This document shows, piece after piece, positions 22,557 through 34,750 of a stretch of DNA of 64,000 bases. A program made the translations under genes and the position numbers. This DNA comes from Sambucus nigra (lineage: Eukaryota; Streptophyta; Magnoliopsida; Dipsacales; Adoxaceae): contig OX422207.1 of NCBI GenBank assembly GCA_949130495.1, positions 709,066,456 through 709,130,455 on the forward strand, given 5' to 3'. How positions within the stretch are numbered: position 1 is the stretch's first letter; the number at the start of each line of letters is the position of its first letter. Under the pieces are notes generated by a model, which did no database searches, was not told where the DNA came from, and was given only the letters and a program-made list of their open reading frames with translations.

Positions 22557-24130
22557 CGATTAGGCATAATTTTTTTGTACTTATCCCAGTAATTTAGAGC
22601 CTTTTAACATTCCATGATATGTAATTTGAGTTTATTTATCTGATATCATTGCTATTGACATTTTCCAATAAGTTCGCCGAGTTTCTTCTATTTATCATCT
22701 ATCTTGGAGGTATTTAGTGCATGTGAAGAAAAAAGAAACAGGAAGAAAGAAATAAGAGTTAAAGACCTCGAGTCTACAAGCCCATAGGAGGAAACGACAT
22801 CCAAGTTCGATTCCCGGACCACAAGTTATGAAGCTTCGAAGATGAGAGAAAGTCCTAAGGCAGAAAAATGTTCTGCATAAACCAAAACGAACCCATAGAG
22901 AAGAAAACGAACCGGTTTGGTTCTTGTCAATCTTTCTGTAATGTGGAACCGAACTGATAAAGTGGAAAATGAATTGGTCTGGTAGTGCAAAAATCTCCTG
23001 TAAATGCTGAATCGAACTGATGATGTTGGAAAATGAACCGGTCTGGTAGTACAAAATATTTCTATAAAAGGGAAACTGAACCGATTTCCCTAGCTCGGAT
23101 CGGTTCGGCTGTCGAAATACATAATTATCTTATTCCAAAATTAGAGTTGTGCCTGGAACAAACTCTTATAAAAACGTAATGTTTTTATTCCAACTTTTTA
23201 TCAAACATTAAAGGGGTTCTTAGAGAGTTTTTTTTAGCATAGTTTTAGATAGGGAAAGTAGTCAGGAGCTCAAAGTTACAACTTATTGATTTTCAATTTC
23301 AGATTTCTGCATTAAAGTTTGTTTCTTCTTCTTCTTTATTATCTGAATTCATTAATAAGTGCATAGTTTATTTATTTCCAATTGATTCTTAATTTCTCTT
23401 TCTCATCTAAGTTTAATTTCGTGATGGTTTTGATTTCCTGCACAGTAGAAAAGATAATTGTAATTAATTACACCATGCTAGGCTAGATTTCTAAGGGTTG
23501 GGATGCATGAACCCAACCCGATGTGGTTTGCACAACTATAAAATTAGTTCTTTGAATTAAACAATAATGTGATCGTGTTGTGTAGTGATCATAATCGTCG
23601 TAGGTCTTTTAACGTCGTTTTCCCTAGGCAACCGGGTTGTTTAAGAATGTGACACGCGTGTTAGCTATTTCAACACTTCTTTATTCTTGCTCTTGATTAT
23701 GTATGATGCGGGCTAGTACCCTCATATATGTAATGCTTCAGATTAATAAAGACCGAGTTTAATGAATTTTCTAATTCAGAAGCTAGTTTTATATCCGATA
23801 AACATATTAGGGTTCGAGGGAGTGTATTCCATCCTATTTTCAATATTCATATTTAATCAATTAATGTAGTTTTAATTCTTCTCACGTAATTTAGTTAGTA
23901 AGTTTAATTTAATTTGCATTTAGTTACTATAACTCAATCTCCAAATTAATCATATTTTTTATTCTTTTTGTAGAGTCACTTTAGGGTTAGTCATCTTTCA
24001 TATGTCGTCATGGGAGATCATCTTATTTCCCTAAGGATTCGACCCCGTCTTATCAGGTTTTTACTTACGCGATCGGTTTGCACTTGAACCGATATAAGAA
24101 CGCACTACAGACACATTTTGAGTTGCGTCA
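22557..24130 (+). repeat. Element D 5' LTR
   Basis: About 1.57 kb, ending in GAACGCACTACAGACACATT...GCGTCA. The last 249 bases match 27683-27931 with roughly 11% differences by eye. It contains repeated GAACCGGTTTGGTT-like words around 22910-23100. The first bases after the target copy are CGATTAGG rather than TG, so the outer end is either altered or placed two bases off. Confidence 0.75.
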
Positions 24131-24135
24131 AGTTT

Positions 24136-24153
24136 TTGGCTCCTTTGTCGGGG
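24136..24153 (+). other. Element D primer-binding site
   Basis: TTGGCTCCTTTGTCGGGG lies just inside the LTR. It resembles the Athila primer site TTGGCGCCGTTGCCGGGG (tRNA-Asp) with four changes. Confidence 0.65.
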
Positions 24154-24359
24154 AACTTGGTATACTTTTAGGTTAGGTGATTTAATTCAAATTTGATTCC
24201 AAAACTTAAAAAGACAAAAAAAATATATATTCCAAAATCCAAAAAAAAAATCAGAAAGAAAGAAAAATAATTTTTTTTAACATCTCTCAAAATCCGTTCA
24301 TGAAAAATCCACAACAAACTCCTCAATCTACTCCCACCGTTCTTCATGAAAATTAGATA

Positions 24360-25210
24360 GTTGAGTATGACCACAATATCTGACACACTCCTAACGTACC
24401 GTAATTTTGGGTTTCCAGTTCTTACACCCCCTAATTCTATCGCAAGTCACACCTTGAGTCACACTTCGAGCGTGTCGAGTGAGGATTTCAAGTTATTGGG
24501 GGAGAGAGAGACATGTCAGATAACTCTAGTTTTAGTACCGGGGAGAGAGAGACAAGATCATGCTCCAAGAGCAAGTGAATGCGGTAGGAGATTTTAAGGG
24601 TAACTTTAATGCCCCTCATGAGAATTCTTACAACCCTTTGTGGAGGAACCATCATGGGTTCCATTATGGGCAACAACATGCTGTTATGAATCCTAATTCA
24701 TACGTTGCCCCACCTCCACATCCTCATTTTCAACAAGCACCACCTATGCAAGCGCATATGAAAGTACCAGCTACCCCACAGTATGTCACCCCAACGTGAA
24801 GAAATCTCGAGGATGATTTAAATTAATTCATCCAATCCCAAAATGCAACCAATGCTAAATATGACCCCATGTTCTCCGAGATAAATATGAATATCTCTGA
24901 GGTGCAACCATACATGAGTATCCACGAAAAGGGTAAGTTTTTGACCCAAGGCCAAAGACCTCCTCAAGGTAAATGTAGTGTTAACGCTACATCCCACGAG
25001 CATCCTGAGAAATATAGTGCAAATACCACTCTAGGTAGTGAGAGAGTCGTTGATTTATCACCACCACCACACGAGGAATCCAAAAATAAGGAGGTTTCGC
25101 CTGACACGAAAGAGGTCGAAGATGCCCCCTTAAATGATAGTGACGATGAGGAGAACACTAGTGGGACTAAATGTATAGTGAAACCACCCATCACTGCGCC
25201 GTTCCCTTAA
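24360..25210 (+). pseudogene. Element D gag pseudogene
   Basis: Frames read NSYNPLWRNHHGFHY near 24620-24660 and a Pro/His-rich linker PPHPHFQQAPPMQ. This matches the Athila gag signature (a WRNHPNFSW-like block before a PPGF-type linker). A Ser/Asp/Glu-rich stretch follows to about 25200. The N-terminal gag core is largely missing and the frame is broken twice. Confidence 0.7.
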
Positions 25211-25950
25211 TGGTTGGTTCCATCTAAAAAAGGGACCTCCCGTGATGATGTTCTGGACGTTCTTAAGCAAGTAAAGATCAATTTACCTTTTCTCGAGACT
25301 ATCAAGAAAATTCCCGCATAAGCGAAGTTTCTTAAGGACTTACTCATGGTGCAATGTAGGATAAAGGTAAAGAAGAATGTGTTTTTGACCCAGAATGCCA
25401 GCTCGGTAGTGTTGAGTGATCTTCCAATAAAATATAAAGATCTGGGTGCACCTACCATTTCCTGCATTATGAGGAAGAACCAAATCGAAAGAGCGCTAAT
25501 AGATTTAGGGGAAAGTGTTAATATTCTCCCATATTCCATATATAGGAAGCTAGAATTGGGAGCCCTTAAACACACAAATATGACTCTCCAACTCGTGAAT
25601 CGCTCGGTGAAGATGTGATCGTCTAAATTGACACTTTCTACTTCCCAGTGGATTTTATCATTTGGGATGAGGAGCCATCCATTCTCCTGAGAAATCATGT
25701 TCCCTCATCCTTAACCACCCATTCTTAGCTACGACTAATGAGCTTATTAATACTCGAAATGGGCAAATGCAACTAACGTTTGGTAACATGACCCTTAAGA
25801 TAAATATCTTTAACAACACCAAGAATGAGGGTAATGAGTGTGAACCGCGGGAGATGAATTTTATAGAGGAAGTACATGCGCACGAGAAGACTCATATGAG
25901 AGAAAATTTAGGGGTATGCTAGGTTAAAGCAAGTGGGTGCGATAATTTGG
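25211..25950 (+). pseudogene. Element D aspartic protease pseudogene
   Basis: An open run of about 90 codons (25346-25618) contains PTISCIMRKNQIERALIDLG, then ESVNILPYSIYRKLELG, then VTLQL-like text. This is the Athila protease, in which the active site normally reads DLGAS; here it is DLGES. Downstream pieces read PVDFIIWDEE and NGQMQLTFGN. The protease would cut the polyprotein during particle maturation. Frames shift near 25620 and 25700, and no reverse transcriptase follows. Confidence 0.75.
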
Positions 25951-27101
25951 GCATTGAGCTAGAGGCTGAGAGAGATTAGTATGCAGTGACGAATGTGGAG
26001 TGCAAGAGAGATCACGTTGTTACGTGTGAGAGAGAGGAGTTAGAGATTGAGCAAGTTAGAGATGACATGAACCTAGAAACGGTTGAGAGAAAAATCAGGT
26101 CGGTGGATTAGGACAAATCTCAATTGGAATCATGTAATCATATCGAGGAGAGTGAAAAGAAAAATAGAATAAATGAGATTCCTCTTAGTGGCCATCTTCC
26201 CGTACCACTAGAGCTTTCGGATGTAATAGAGGATAAGACTCAAGTCTCTTCCGACTTAGATCCCAACCCAAGCGTTCTCGAAGTTGATAGAGATCGACGT
26301 TTAACAAGTCCCTCCAAGTTTGACCTAGCAGAGCACTCCAAGCCAGGACAAGTAAGTTGAAATTATATTGGGAACCTTGAGAATCCCATTCAGGACACAT
26401 ATCACGAATCTCAAGGTGACTCATTTACCTTTGGGAAGGATTTCAACATGTTCTAATTGCTGGTTTACGATCCTAGGACGGGAGAAATAAGAAGAGCATT
26501 GGACCCCGTGAGTGGGGTCGGATGAGTTTTTAAGATTGTGAGAGGTCTTCGCACCCCGAAGTGTATGGGGTGATTCTTGTGTATATTAGTTAGAGTTAGG
26601 TTAGGATCATTAGAAGTCCGTAGGTTCAAGTTATGGAAGGATAGGAGTTCAAACACATGGTTCAATAGGGCATAGAGAGATTCGAGGGAGTTCATTCGTA
26701 GGAATAATTACGGGAGTGTCCAAAAAATTGAGAGAGAAAGAGTCCACGTTTAGAAGAGGAGAGGAGAAGTCTACAGCACAGCCGGACGGGTTCGCCCCTT
26801 TTAGGGACCGAATCGGTTCGGTTTGGAAAAATATGAAATAATAAAGGGGAACCGGATTGGTTCGCCCCTGTAACTCGGACCGGTTCGCCCTCTACAGAAA
26901 TGTGTCGTTTCCTTAGGTGCTTCCCCCTTCCCCCAATCTCTTCATTTCCCTCCTATTTCGATTTTTCCCACCCTTCTTCTCCCATTTCCCCTCCCTTCTT
27001 CCCCCTTTTTCTCTCCAAATACCTCCCCCTACCCAAACCACTTATAAATTAACACCCTATCCGACCCCTTTCTCCACACCCTAGCCACTTACCTCCCATA
27101 C

Positions 27102-27153
<52 letters not shown>

Positions 27154-27682
27154 ATATTCCAATGGCACCAATATTTCCCATGGCAAACAGGGCTCTCCTG
27201 TCCAAATAAAACTCCTTAGAAGTCCTCCTCGATGGTAACGGGGAGTTTCGTTCTCAAATTGAGCACATATAGTGAGAATATTTTTTCAGCCCCTCCCACA
27301 AAATCCATATTGAGCGACAAGTTAACTGGACTGAACTATCCCCCTCCGTCACGAGCATTTTTCTTCCGAGGGGGTGGTGCCAGTTTTTCAACGAGCCCCA
27401 TGACGTGGTGTGGGTGGATGAAGTCCGGTCTTTTTATGGCTCTCTCGTCTGCATGGGAGAGTTTAAAGCCCAAGCTTTTGTCTATGGCACTCCCGTCCCC
27501 TTCTCCTTGGAAATTTTATTCCGAAAGCTGGCAGCCAATGGGGTTCCGAACTGAGACCGGTTTGACTACCCAATTAAAGCCTCCCCCATTTCCAAAAGCA
27601 CTTGCAACGCCCGCCTTGCACTTAGCGCAAATTGGGTTCTGGAGACTTTTTCGGTGGGGTGCCTAAATGATAAAGCCCGCAT
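25951..27682 (+). other. Element D 3' internal region
   Basis: No pol is present. About 26120-26360 reads as a polar, acidic 78-residue frame without a known domain. Around 26780-26900 there are repeated CGGTTCG words like those in the 5' LTR. From 27105 a CT run precedes ATGGCACCAATATTT (27163), and after a stop the text continues FNEPHDVVWVDEVRSFYGSL and VYGTPVPFSLE. That part resembles the putative plant transposon protein domain found near the 3' end of some Athila elements. It is broken by stops. Confidence 0.5.
27105..27149. repeat. (CT)n microsatellite in element D
   Basis: An uninterrupted CT run of 45 bases just upstream of an ATG at 27163. Confidence 0.9.
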
Positions 27683-27931
27683 CACGTAATTTAGTTAGTA
27701 AGTTTAATTTAATTTTCATTTAGTTGTTAGAACTCAATCTCCAAATTAATCATATTTTTTTATTCTTTTTGTAGAGTTAGTTTAGGGATAGTCGCCTTTC
27801 ATATGTTGTCACGAGAGATCATCTTGTTTCCTTGAGGATTCGAACTCATCTTACCGGTTTATTACTTATGCGATCGGTTTTTGCTTGAACTGATATAAGA
27901 ACGCACTATAGACACATTTTGAGTAGCGTCA
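27683..27931 (+). repeat. Element D 3' LTR, last 249 bases only
   Basis: Starts abruptly at CACGTAATTTAGTTAG, which matches position 23883 of the 5' LTR, and ends GAGTAGCGTCA. The first 1.3 kb of this LTR is missing. The 5-base target copy ATATG follows. Confidence 0.85.
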
Positions 27932-27936
27932 ATATG

Positions 27937-29700
27937 GTTTGGAGAATTATTTCCAATAACTAGTTCTCCATTAATATCAATTATCAAAGAAAAGGTTTTT
28001 TCCATTCTACTAGAGGTCTAAGACAAGGAGATCTATCGTCTATAGCATCTGAAACCTTAAGTAGGAACATTGAGAATCTTTTTCTTCAAAATAAATCCAT
28101 ACTATATTCTCATCCTAAAAGCTGTAAATTCATCTCTCACTTAGGATATGCTGATGATATCATCATTTTTTCAAATGGAGGTTGCAAAATTCTTAGAGCC
28201 ATCATCAAACTTCTTAAAATATATGAAAAAACTTTAGGGAAATCAGTAAACTATGCTAAAAGCTCCTTTTATATTAACAGTAAAATTAGCCCTGCTAGTA
28301 GGAAATCAATTGAGATATCCTTTGGTCTAAAACAGAAAACTTTAAGAATGAAATATTTAGGTTGGTATCGTAACAAAGGTAGACATAAAATAATTCAATT
28401 CTTAGAACTAGTAGCTAAAATTTTAGATAAACTAAACACTTAGTCCTCTAAATTGATATCTCAAGTGGGCTAAGAAGTTATTATAAGGCATGTTCTAATG
28501 TCCATTCATGTTTTCACCCTATCAGTTCTTAATCCTCCTAAGGTTGTATTGAAAAGATTAAATACAATTTTTTCTAAATTCTGATGGGGAGAAACAAATA
28601 AGCAGGACCCATTTCAATGGACTAAATGACAGGATATATGCTTTCCCTTTGAAGAAGGGGATCTAAACTTCATAAGTTTAGAAGATATGATAGATGCCGC
28701 TACTCTTAAGCTTTATAGGAAATATAAGTTTTATGATGGTATTTGGTCAAATTTCATTAGACGAAAACACTATAAGGGCCTTGACATTGGAAATTGATCA
28801 AACACTATTGAAAGATTAATAAACATCTCTCAAACAGCTTAAAGTTTTATTGATGTAGAAAAAAAGATATGGACTCCTTCCTATACTGGTGATTTTTTGA
28901 TGAAATCTACATTCAATATTTGTAGAAATTCTAGACCTTTTTATATTAGTTGGAAAATTAATTGGTCCTCTGAATGCCCTATGAAAGCATCAAACTTCAT
29001 TTAGAAACTTCTCAATAAGTCAGTTCCTTTTGAGATTGAAATTCAGCAAGCAGGTATTAGATTGGACTCAGTTTGTAGATAATGGTTTCCTTATGAAAAT
29101 AGTGCTCAATATATTTTATTAGAATGCAAGCTAGAAAATGAGGTTTGAACTTATTTCTCTAAAATGTTTGATCTATCTCCTAACTTTTCTACTTACAGAT
29201 ATATGTTGTTATCCTGGTGGATGGGGTATAACAAAAAGGATTATAAAACAACTTTGTTTAACCTTACCCCTAAAGTTATTTTTTGGGAGCTTTGGAAGGC
29301 AAGGAATAAAAAATACTTTGATAATATAAACTCTTACTCTTATCTCATTATTCATTAAGTGATCCCTCTTATTACTTTAATTCTCAATAACAAAATATTT
29401 TATGATAAAACTGCTGTTGATGATACCCAAATGGTAAAAACTTTCAACATTCAAAGTTTTCCTAAAACTGTTCAGATTATCATATGTTCTTGGTTAAAGC
29501 CTCTTCTAGGTCAATTTAAATTAAACATTGATGGATCTTCAAAAGGTAATCCTGTAGATAGTGGCATTGGTGGAGTTATTAGAGATTCTGAAGGTAAATT
29601 TATTGCAGGTTTACGTAAGTATATCAGACCTCATTCTTGGCAGAAGCAATGTCATTAAAGGAAGGTCTTAAACTAGTGTCTCTATTAGACATTCAAAATA
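27937..29700 (+). pseudogene. LINE C ORF2, end of reverse transcriptase and RNase H
   Basis: Continues directly after D with VWRIISNN. Next come HSTRGLRQGDLSS and the catalytic box GYADDIIIF, which is intact (about 28146-28172). The thumb region, SWWMGYNKKDYK and the zinc-like linker follow. RNase H begins at about 29510 with FKLNIDGSSKGNP and GIGGVIRDSEGKF, carrying its first catalytic Asp. At least ten stops lie in the path. The enzyme would copy LINE RNA and then remove it. Confidence 0.85.
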
Positions 29701-30211
29701 TAATTATAGAAACAAATTGAAAACTTAACATAGATGTTGTTTTGAAGGAAAATCCTCCATGGAAAACTCAAGATATTATTAAAAGTATTAAAACATCAAA
29801 CCAAACTCAACTCATTCATATCTAGAGAGATAAGAATTCGATAGAAAATCTACTTGCCTCAGAGAAATCCATCAACAACATTGACACCATATATTGGAAC
29901 TTTGAATCTCTGCCTCAACTTGTTAAAGGTCTCCTCAATATGGATAGGCTTCATTCCCCCCAAATTAGACTTAGAATTCACAAAATGTAATGGGGATAAG
30001 ATAAATCCTCAGGTTTGGTTTATTTGAAGCTTTAATTGTAATGGCACTAAGATAAAAGCCCAATTTTATAATATTTTTTATCTAGAGTATTGGACCCAAC
30101 CTCTAGATATAGGTAAGTTTGGGTTTGTTAATCCATGGAGAGAACGTTTCTCTTTAATTTTTAAAAATTAATAAAATTTGTGGTTGTACCATCACTGTTT
30201 GATAAAAAAAA

Positions 30212-31517
30212 ATAGAGTTTTAATTCAATAAGAGAAGTTTACCCAGTGAAATGGTCTCCAAAGTGGTGGTGATGAAGATGGATGACTCTCCCACCTTCAA
30301 AAGTGGCCCTAAAGGGAGTTACAAAAGCCTACCAAATAGCCTCAATGAATGTTCTAGAAACATAACATTAAAACCCTCTTCAATAACCTCCAAAAATGTC
30401 TTCATCTTCTTCTACATATAACCCCTTTCAAATAGACATTAAATCCTACCATCCCAACTTTGTATATTTTGTGCCCCATATTTCGTAACTCATACCGTAA
30501 TAGTGGTGAAAATGGGTATCTTAGGTTGTGAGTATAGTCGTTATGTCTAAATAACTGAATGGTTTGTAGAGTGTGTAGAGTATCATTTGAGAGACATAAG
30601 ACTATCTTTGGATGAGGGTTTCTGCCCAAACCCTCCCCTATATACTCAACACAAATCCTATAAAACAAGCAATCTCAGTCACCTGCTTTATCTTAGCCGT
30701 TAACCCTAAGAGCTGGCATTTAAGAATTAAATCCATGGTTCAGAGGAAGACAACAAAATTGGCAGTATCATCAAATCTCTGTCTTTACTTCTTGTACTAA
30801 ACATATAACCCACAATTTACTTATTTTACACACCAATAAAGACACACGTTTTCCTTATTAATGCATAAACCATGGACAAATGTTTTTCCTCCATATTTAT
30901 ATATGACTTTGATCAGAATCGTCTGGCCAAGTTTGACTTGCAGTTGGAATTGATGAATGAGTTGTTGACATCTTAAGAGAGAGGATAAATGTTTTCACAC
31001 GTCACTCGATCGACGTGCATGGTCATTCGAGTGACCACTCCTTGATTTCCCAATTGGCCCCTCTGCAGATTCTGAAGTTTAAGCAATGCCATAAGGTGTA
31101 ACACTGACTTCAACCCTCTTACAGTTCATTCCCACCCCTGTATACCTAATCCATTTGGTTTATGCCTTTAACACACACACACACACACACATATATATAT
31201 TCCCTTTTCTCTTTAATTCCTTTAGTCTACATTCCTTTCTCCCTAATTCGAGAAGCAGTAAAGGCTAATGGGTTGTTTCTTTGTTTGTTTCGTACCTCCG
31301 TCCCAACTAGATGTTATTTATTCCCATGTGTAAATCATATATAAAGTTTAATTAATTTGTAACTACTCATTCCATAATCCCTATGAAATCTTAATGAAAT
31401 AAATTCTCTATTAAAATTTAATTTCATGCCTGCAAATTCTTCTAATCACACCTTATTCTTCCTCATACAAAAATCAATGTAGATTAGTTATTTAATTTAC
31501 CGGGGTGGGGTATTAAA
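30212..31517 (-). repeat. Element B left LTR, second part
   Basis: Resumes after LINE C with TAGAGTTTTAATTCAATAAGAG, split here as TAGAGTTTTAATTCAA and TAAGAG, matching about 36984 onward of the right LTR. It ends in GGGGTATTAAA at 31517. It carries a short CA/TA microsatellite at 31171-31200 that is also present in the right copy. Confidence 0.85.
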
Positions 31518-31536
31518 AACTTCCCTCCTTAGGGAA
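31518..31536 (-). other. Element B polypurine tract
   Basis: The minus strand reads CCCTAAGGAGGGAAGTT directly before the LTR. It would prime plus-strand synthesis. Its place confirms the leftward orientation. Confidence 0.6.
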
Positions 31537-33610
31537 TTTTTTCCTCAAAATTCTTAGTTTGTCACAATTTGTACTCCCATTACTCATGACTTTATTCCAT
31601 TTTGAGCATCCTCTACTCTAGGGCCTAAACCTAAGGATTTTACTTTAATCGATCACCATTGCTAATCCGATCACGACAACCCTAATGTCTTATGTCAAAA
31701 TCTCAAGCATTCATAATATGTCCTCATAAGCAAAATCTCGAGATGATCGACACTCATCAAATATCACAACATCCACCATGAATTTCCTTAACATGGAGCA
31801 CTATAATGTTAGGATTCATGACCTACATTTCCTCAAACAATCTTAAATCATGCCTAGCCTAGGCTGATATAACCTCAACACTTCTTGTTACACATAACTA
31901 GGTAATCACCTTATCACATAGTCCCACCCGAACGAGATCTCTTATGAGATCCCTATGCTGACCTAGGGTCATCCTAGGCATCATAACACCAATATGCATG
32001 TACGATCACATTCCCAATCCCCATAACCCTTAATAGAGCGTGACACTAACATCATCTAACATTTTATCGAGTTTTAACATCCCAAACATCCTCATGACAC
32101 AATCTCGAAATGCACGACCAAATCGTAACTAATTATGCTGGTTAACTAACAATCATGCTAACTTAAGGGAATCGGCCAACATGTACGACTATATGCAAGA
32201 ATCAGAGACCATGCGCACACACAAACCATGGTGCATCTACCACAATCAGCCTAACCTACATCAATAGTGATCTAATGTAGTGCTAAACTCAAATCAAAAC
32301 TAATCGACAACCTCCCATTATCGGTATCAAGAAAGACATAAGAATGCTACAAATCGGGCGATTGCCACGCCGAACAGGGACAATTAACTTTTGATAATGA
32401 ATCGCACCACACAAAGTGAGAATGACGTATGCTAGAATTCCATAACTCCTCACCGATATTTTCTAAGCACCTTAGCCTAGCCACGTAGCCTGGTTTGGCT
32501 TCTTAACCTTGGCGAGTTTCACTTAAGAATCATTCGTCATTGATGGATGGACGGAAAATAAAATCAGCTCTTTCAGGAAACTGAGACGCTAAGCTTCCCT
32601 CCTTAGGATGAATGATACCTATTCGTTACTCGTAAGCATAACTATCCTAAAGTAAGGCGAAGTTACTTCTCTTGACATTTATTACTAGTCACTGACCTAT
32701 CACAGCTAGGCCTCCAAAATTTAAACACGCGGTAACTAACCTCAGTTTTTTGAAATCATTTTCATCAAGTGAAACACCACGCTCACCTCGCTTTAAACAT
32801 TTAATTGGCGGACCATTGTTACAACTCTCAACACAGTCAACACGATCCATATTATAATCACTCTAATGTCACCTCAAACCTTTAAGCATTACCCATGCCT
32901 AAGACCTAAGGATTACATTTACTATAGTTATTTCCTAACCGTACAAGTAGCACACGTAGGTGCTATAGTCCACACTTCATCCCGAGCGCTATCTCTAAAG
33001 TCCATGACAAACATCATTATGTTTTAAGTCTTCCTGGTGTACCACCTAGCATTGATCAATCAATTTTTAAAATATTCCTCGAAGGTCATATCACGACACA
33101 AGACTATAAACAAAAGTTGTAGAACTAAATCCAAGGTATTGCCATAATTAGACATGATCTAACCACACTATAGTCATTAATGGTCTACCACCACTTATGT
33201 AAACTTCAATATAACAGTGACCCCTAATGCCTCATCGGTGACAATGACAAAGTCAATTATTTCTCTAAACAGCATACTTCTATTCTAAGAAACCACAAGT
33301 CATACCATGACCTATGCTACACAACCTCGAGTTTTAACACTACGAAATTTGCCTCACTACATAAACCTTGATGAAATAATGAATCCAAAATGCAATACAT
33401 GTCACCCAACCCCAAATTCAGTACTACTAAGGAACGTGTACCACTCACATTAACAACTCACTAGATAAATGTTAGTATACACCTCCAAGGAATTTCAAAT
33501 ACGGTTCCACAACCCTATTGCTTTTAATCCTCAATGTGTTCAACCACTATGACCGAGTTACCTTATCATGCAAACCTCATGCTACGTTCTAATCTACTAA
33601 TTAACACGAC

Positions 33611-33636
33611 TACACACATACACACACACACACACG

Positions 33637-33693
<57 letters not shown>
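33611..33693. repeat. (CA)n-(TA)n microsatellite in element B
   Basis: A CA-rich run spans 33611-33635 and then TA repeats run to 33693 with single G interruptions. Frames across it encode only Ile/Tyr repeats. Confidence 0.9.
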
Positions 33694-33698
<5 letters not shown>

Positions 33699-34736
33699 CA
33701 TATTTTGGTAGGATATGAGATGTCAGGTATTTCCTGTAAACACCAAGGCCCATGCCCACGAGCGCCACAAGGGATTATATTTCTCAATGAAACTCTAAGA
33801 TTTCCAAACTATACATTAATAAAATCTACATTCTGGTAGGACACAAGACGCCGAGTACTTATCGAGAGGGGCCCCACCCTAATGACGTCGTAAGAGGTAC
33901 TATTCTAAAATATCACCACTCATTTACATAATAATAATTCCCAATGATTATCTAGGTTCACTCCTAGGTTACCTCAATTATTAATATTGCTTAAACCTAT
34001 ATCATGGTCAAAGCAGAAATTCGAAACATACTAAATTCAATCCCACAACCAAGGTACCTAACACTTTCTTACCACGTATCTAACACTTGTAATTACTTTC
34101 AACAACCATCCACCTCTAAGGGGTTCACCCATAGGGATAGTATCCTATCAACATAGACTGACTTATCCTCTAGCATTAGCTTAGATCCATTTATATGCTC
34201 ATATACTTCACCATCAATTACTGTATTTCCCCAAGGATCAACATTTCCTAATTCTCATACTAACATTGACCTCTCATGATGGCCACATCTAAGGCTACAT
34301 GTAATTTAAAATCACGATTTCCCTTTACATAATTATGACACTCTATCAATCAATCTCTACTATTGATTATAAACAATTTTTCTACCTTCCCAATGGGTGT
34401 TATCTCATATTATGAATATCTCCAAAGACTCTACGTATCAAAGGTTGAAATAAACACCTCACACTAAAAACCACGGTGTCCCCACTTACTAGTTTACGTG
34501 GACACCCATAACTTATTACGTACTTAATCAGAAATGTGAAAGCGATTTAAGACAATTAATTTGATCATATGCCCCTTGGAACTAACGTACTCATTGTGTT
34601 AACCTCTTTTACCTCATCGTCAAGGACACAAACCGAACTATCACCAACTAGCGTGACTAGCCCAAAACAACACCGTCGTTTAAAGATCCACTACCGACCC
34701 CACCACGTTATTACCAAAAAGAACCTTCAACCTAGA

Positions 34737-34748
34737 GCTTTGATACCA
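34737..34748 (-). other. Element B primer-binding site
   Basis: The minus strand reads TGGTATCAAAGC, one change from TGGTATCAGAGC, the initiator tRNA-Met site. It is two bases from the LTR end. Confidence 0.75.
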
Positions 34749-34750
34749 TT

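Larger units (their letters stand above)
22557..27931 (+). mobile_element. Element D: Athila-like Ty3/gypsy deletion derivative
   Basis: Flanked by a perfect 5-base target copy ATATG (22552-22556 and 27932-27936). The 5' LTR runs to 24130 and is followed by an Athila-style primer site, gag and protease remains. It has no reverse transcriptase, RNase H or integrase. Only the last 249 bases of the 3' LTR remain (27683-27931). An active relative would have been needed for its insertion if the deletions came first. Confidence 0.85.
20787..30211 (+). mobile_element. LINE C: L1-type LINE with RNase H, 5'-truncated, interrupted by element D
   Basis: The flanking target copies ATAGAGTCTTAAT (20774-20786) and ATAGAGTTTTAAT (30212-30224) are 13 bases with one change, and the 3' end is a short poly-A (30204-30211). 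These are the marks of target-primed insertion. The element starts inside the endonuclease domain, so it was truncated at its 5' end. Without D it is about 4.0 kb. The order endonuclease, reverse transcriptase, RNase H is that of plant L1 elements with an RNase H domain. Confidence 0.9.
31518..34750 (-). other. Element B internal region, no readable protein
   Basis: 3.2 kb between the LTRs. On both strands the open frames are short and show no gag, protease, reverse transcriptase or integrase motif. Composition is moderately AT-rich with many CTAA and CATGA words. A CA/TA microsatellite lies at 33611-33693. Either the coding region was lost and replaced, or it is too decayed to read. Confidence 0.65.

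Noticed and set aside
22800..22830. AGTTCGATTCCCGGACC as a tRNA B-box
   Set aside because: It lies in the Athila LTR. No A-box, acceptor stem or cloverleaf could be built around it.
24168..24386. Minus-strand 72-codon frame in element D
   Set aside because: Antisense to the A-rich leader of gag. Phe-rich text comes from poly-A runs.
27232..27666. A 144-codon open frame as a host gene
   Set aside because: It is inside element D. A different frame over the same bases shows transposon-type protein text, so this frame is a shadow.
31518..34750. Decayed gag-pol inside element B
   Set aside because: I looked for reverse transcriptase and integrase motifs on both strands and could not read any. 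A profile search would be decisive.
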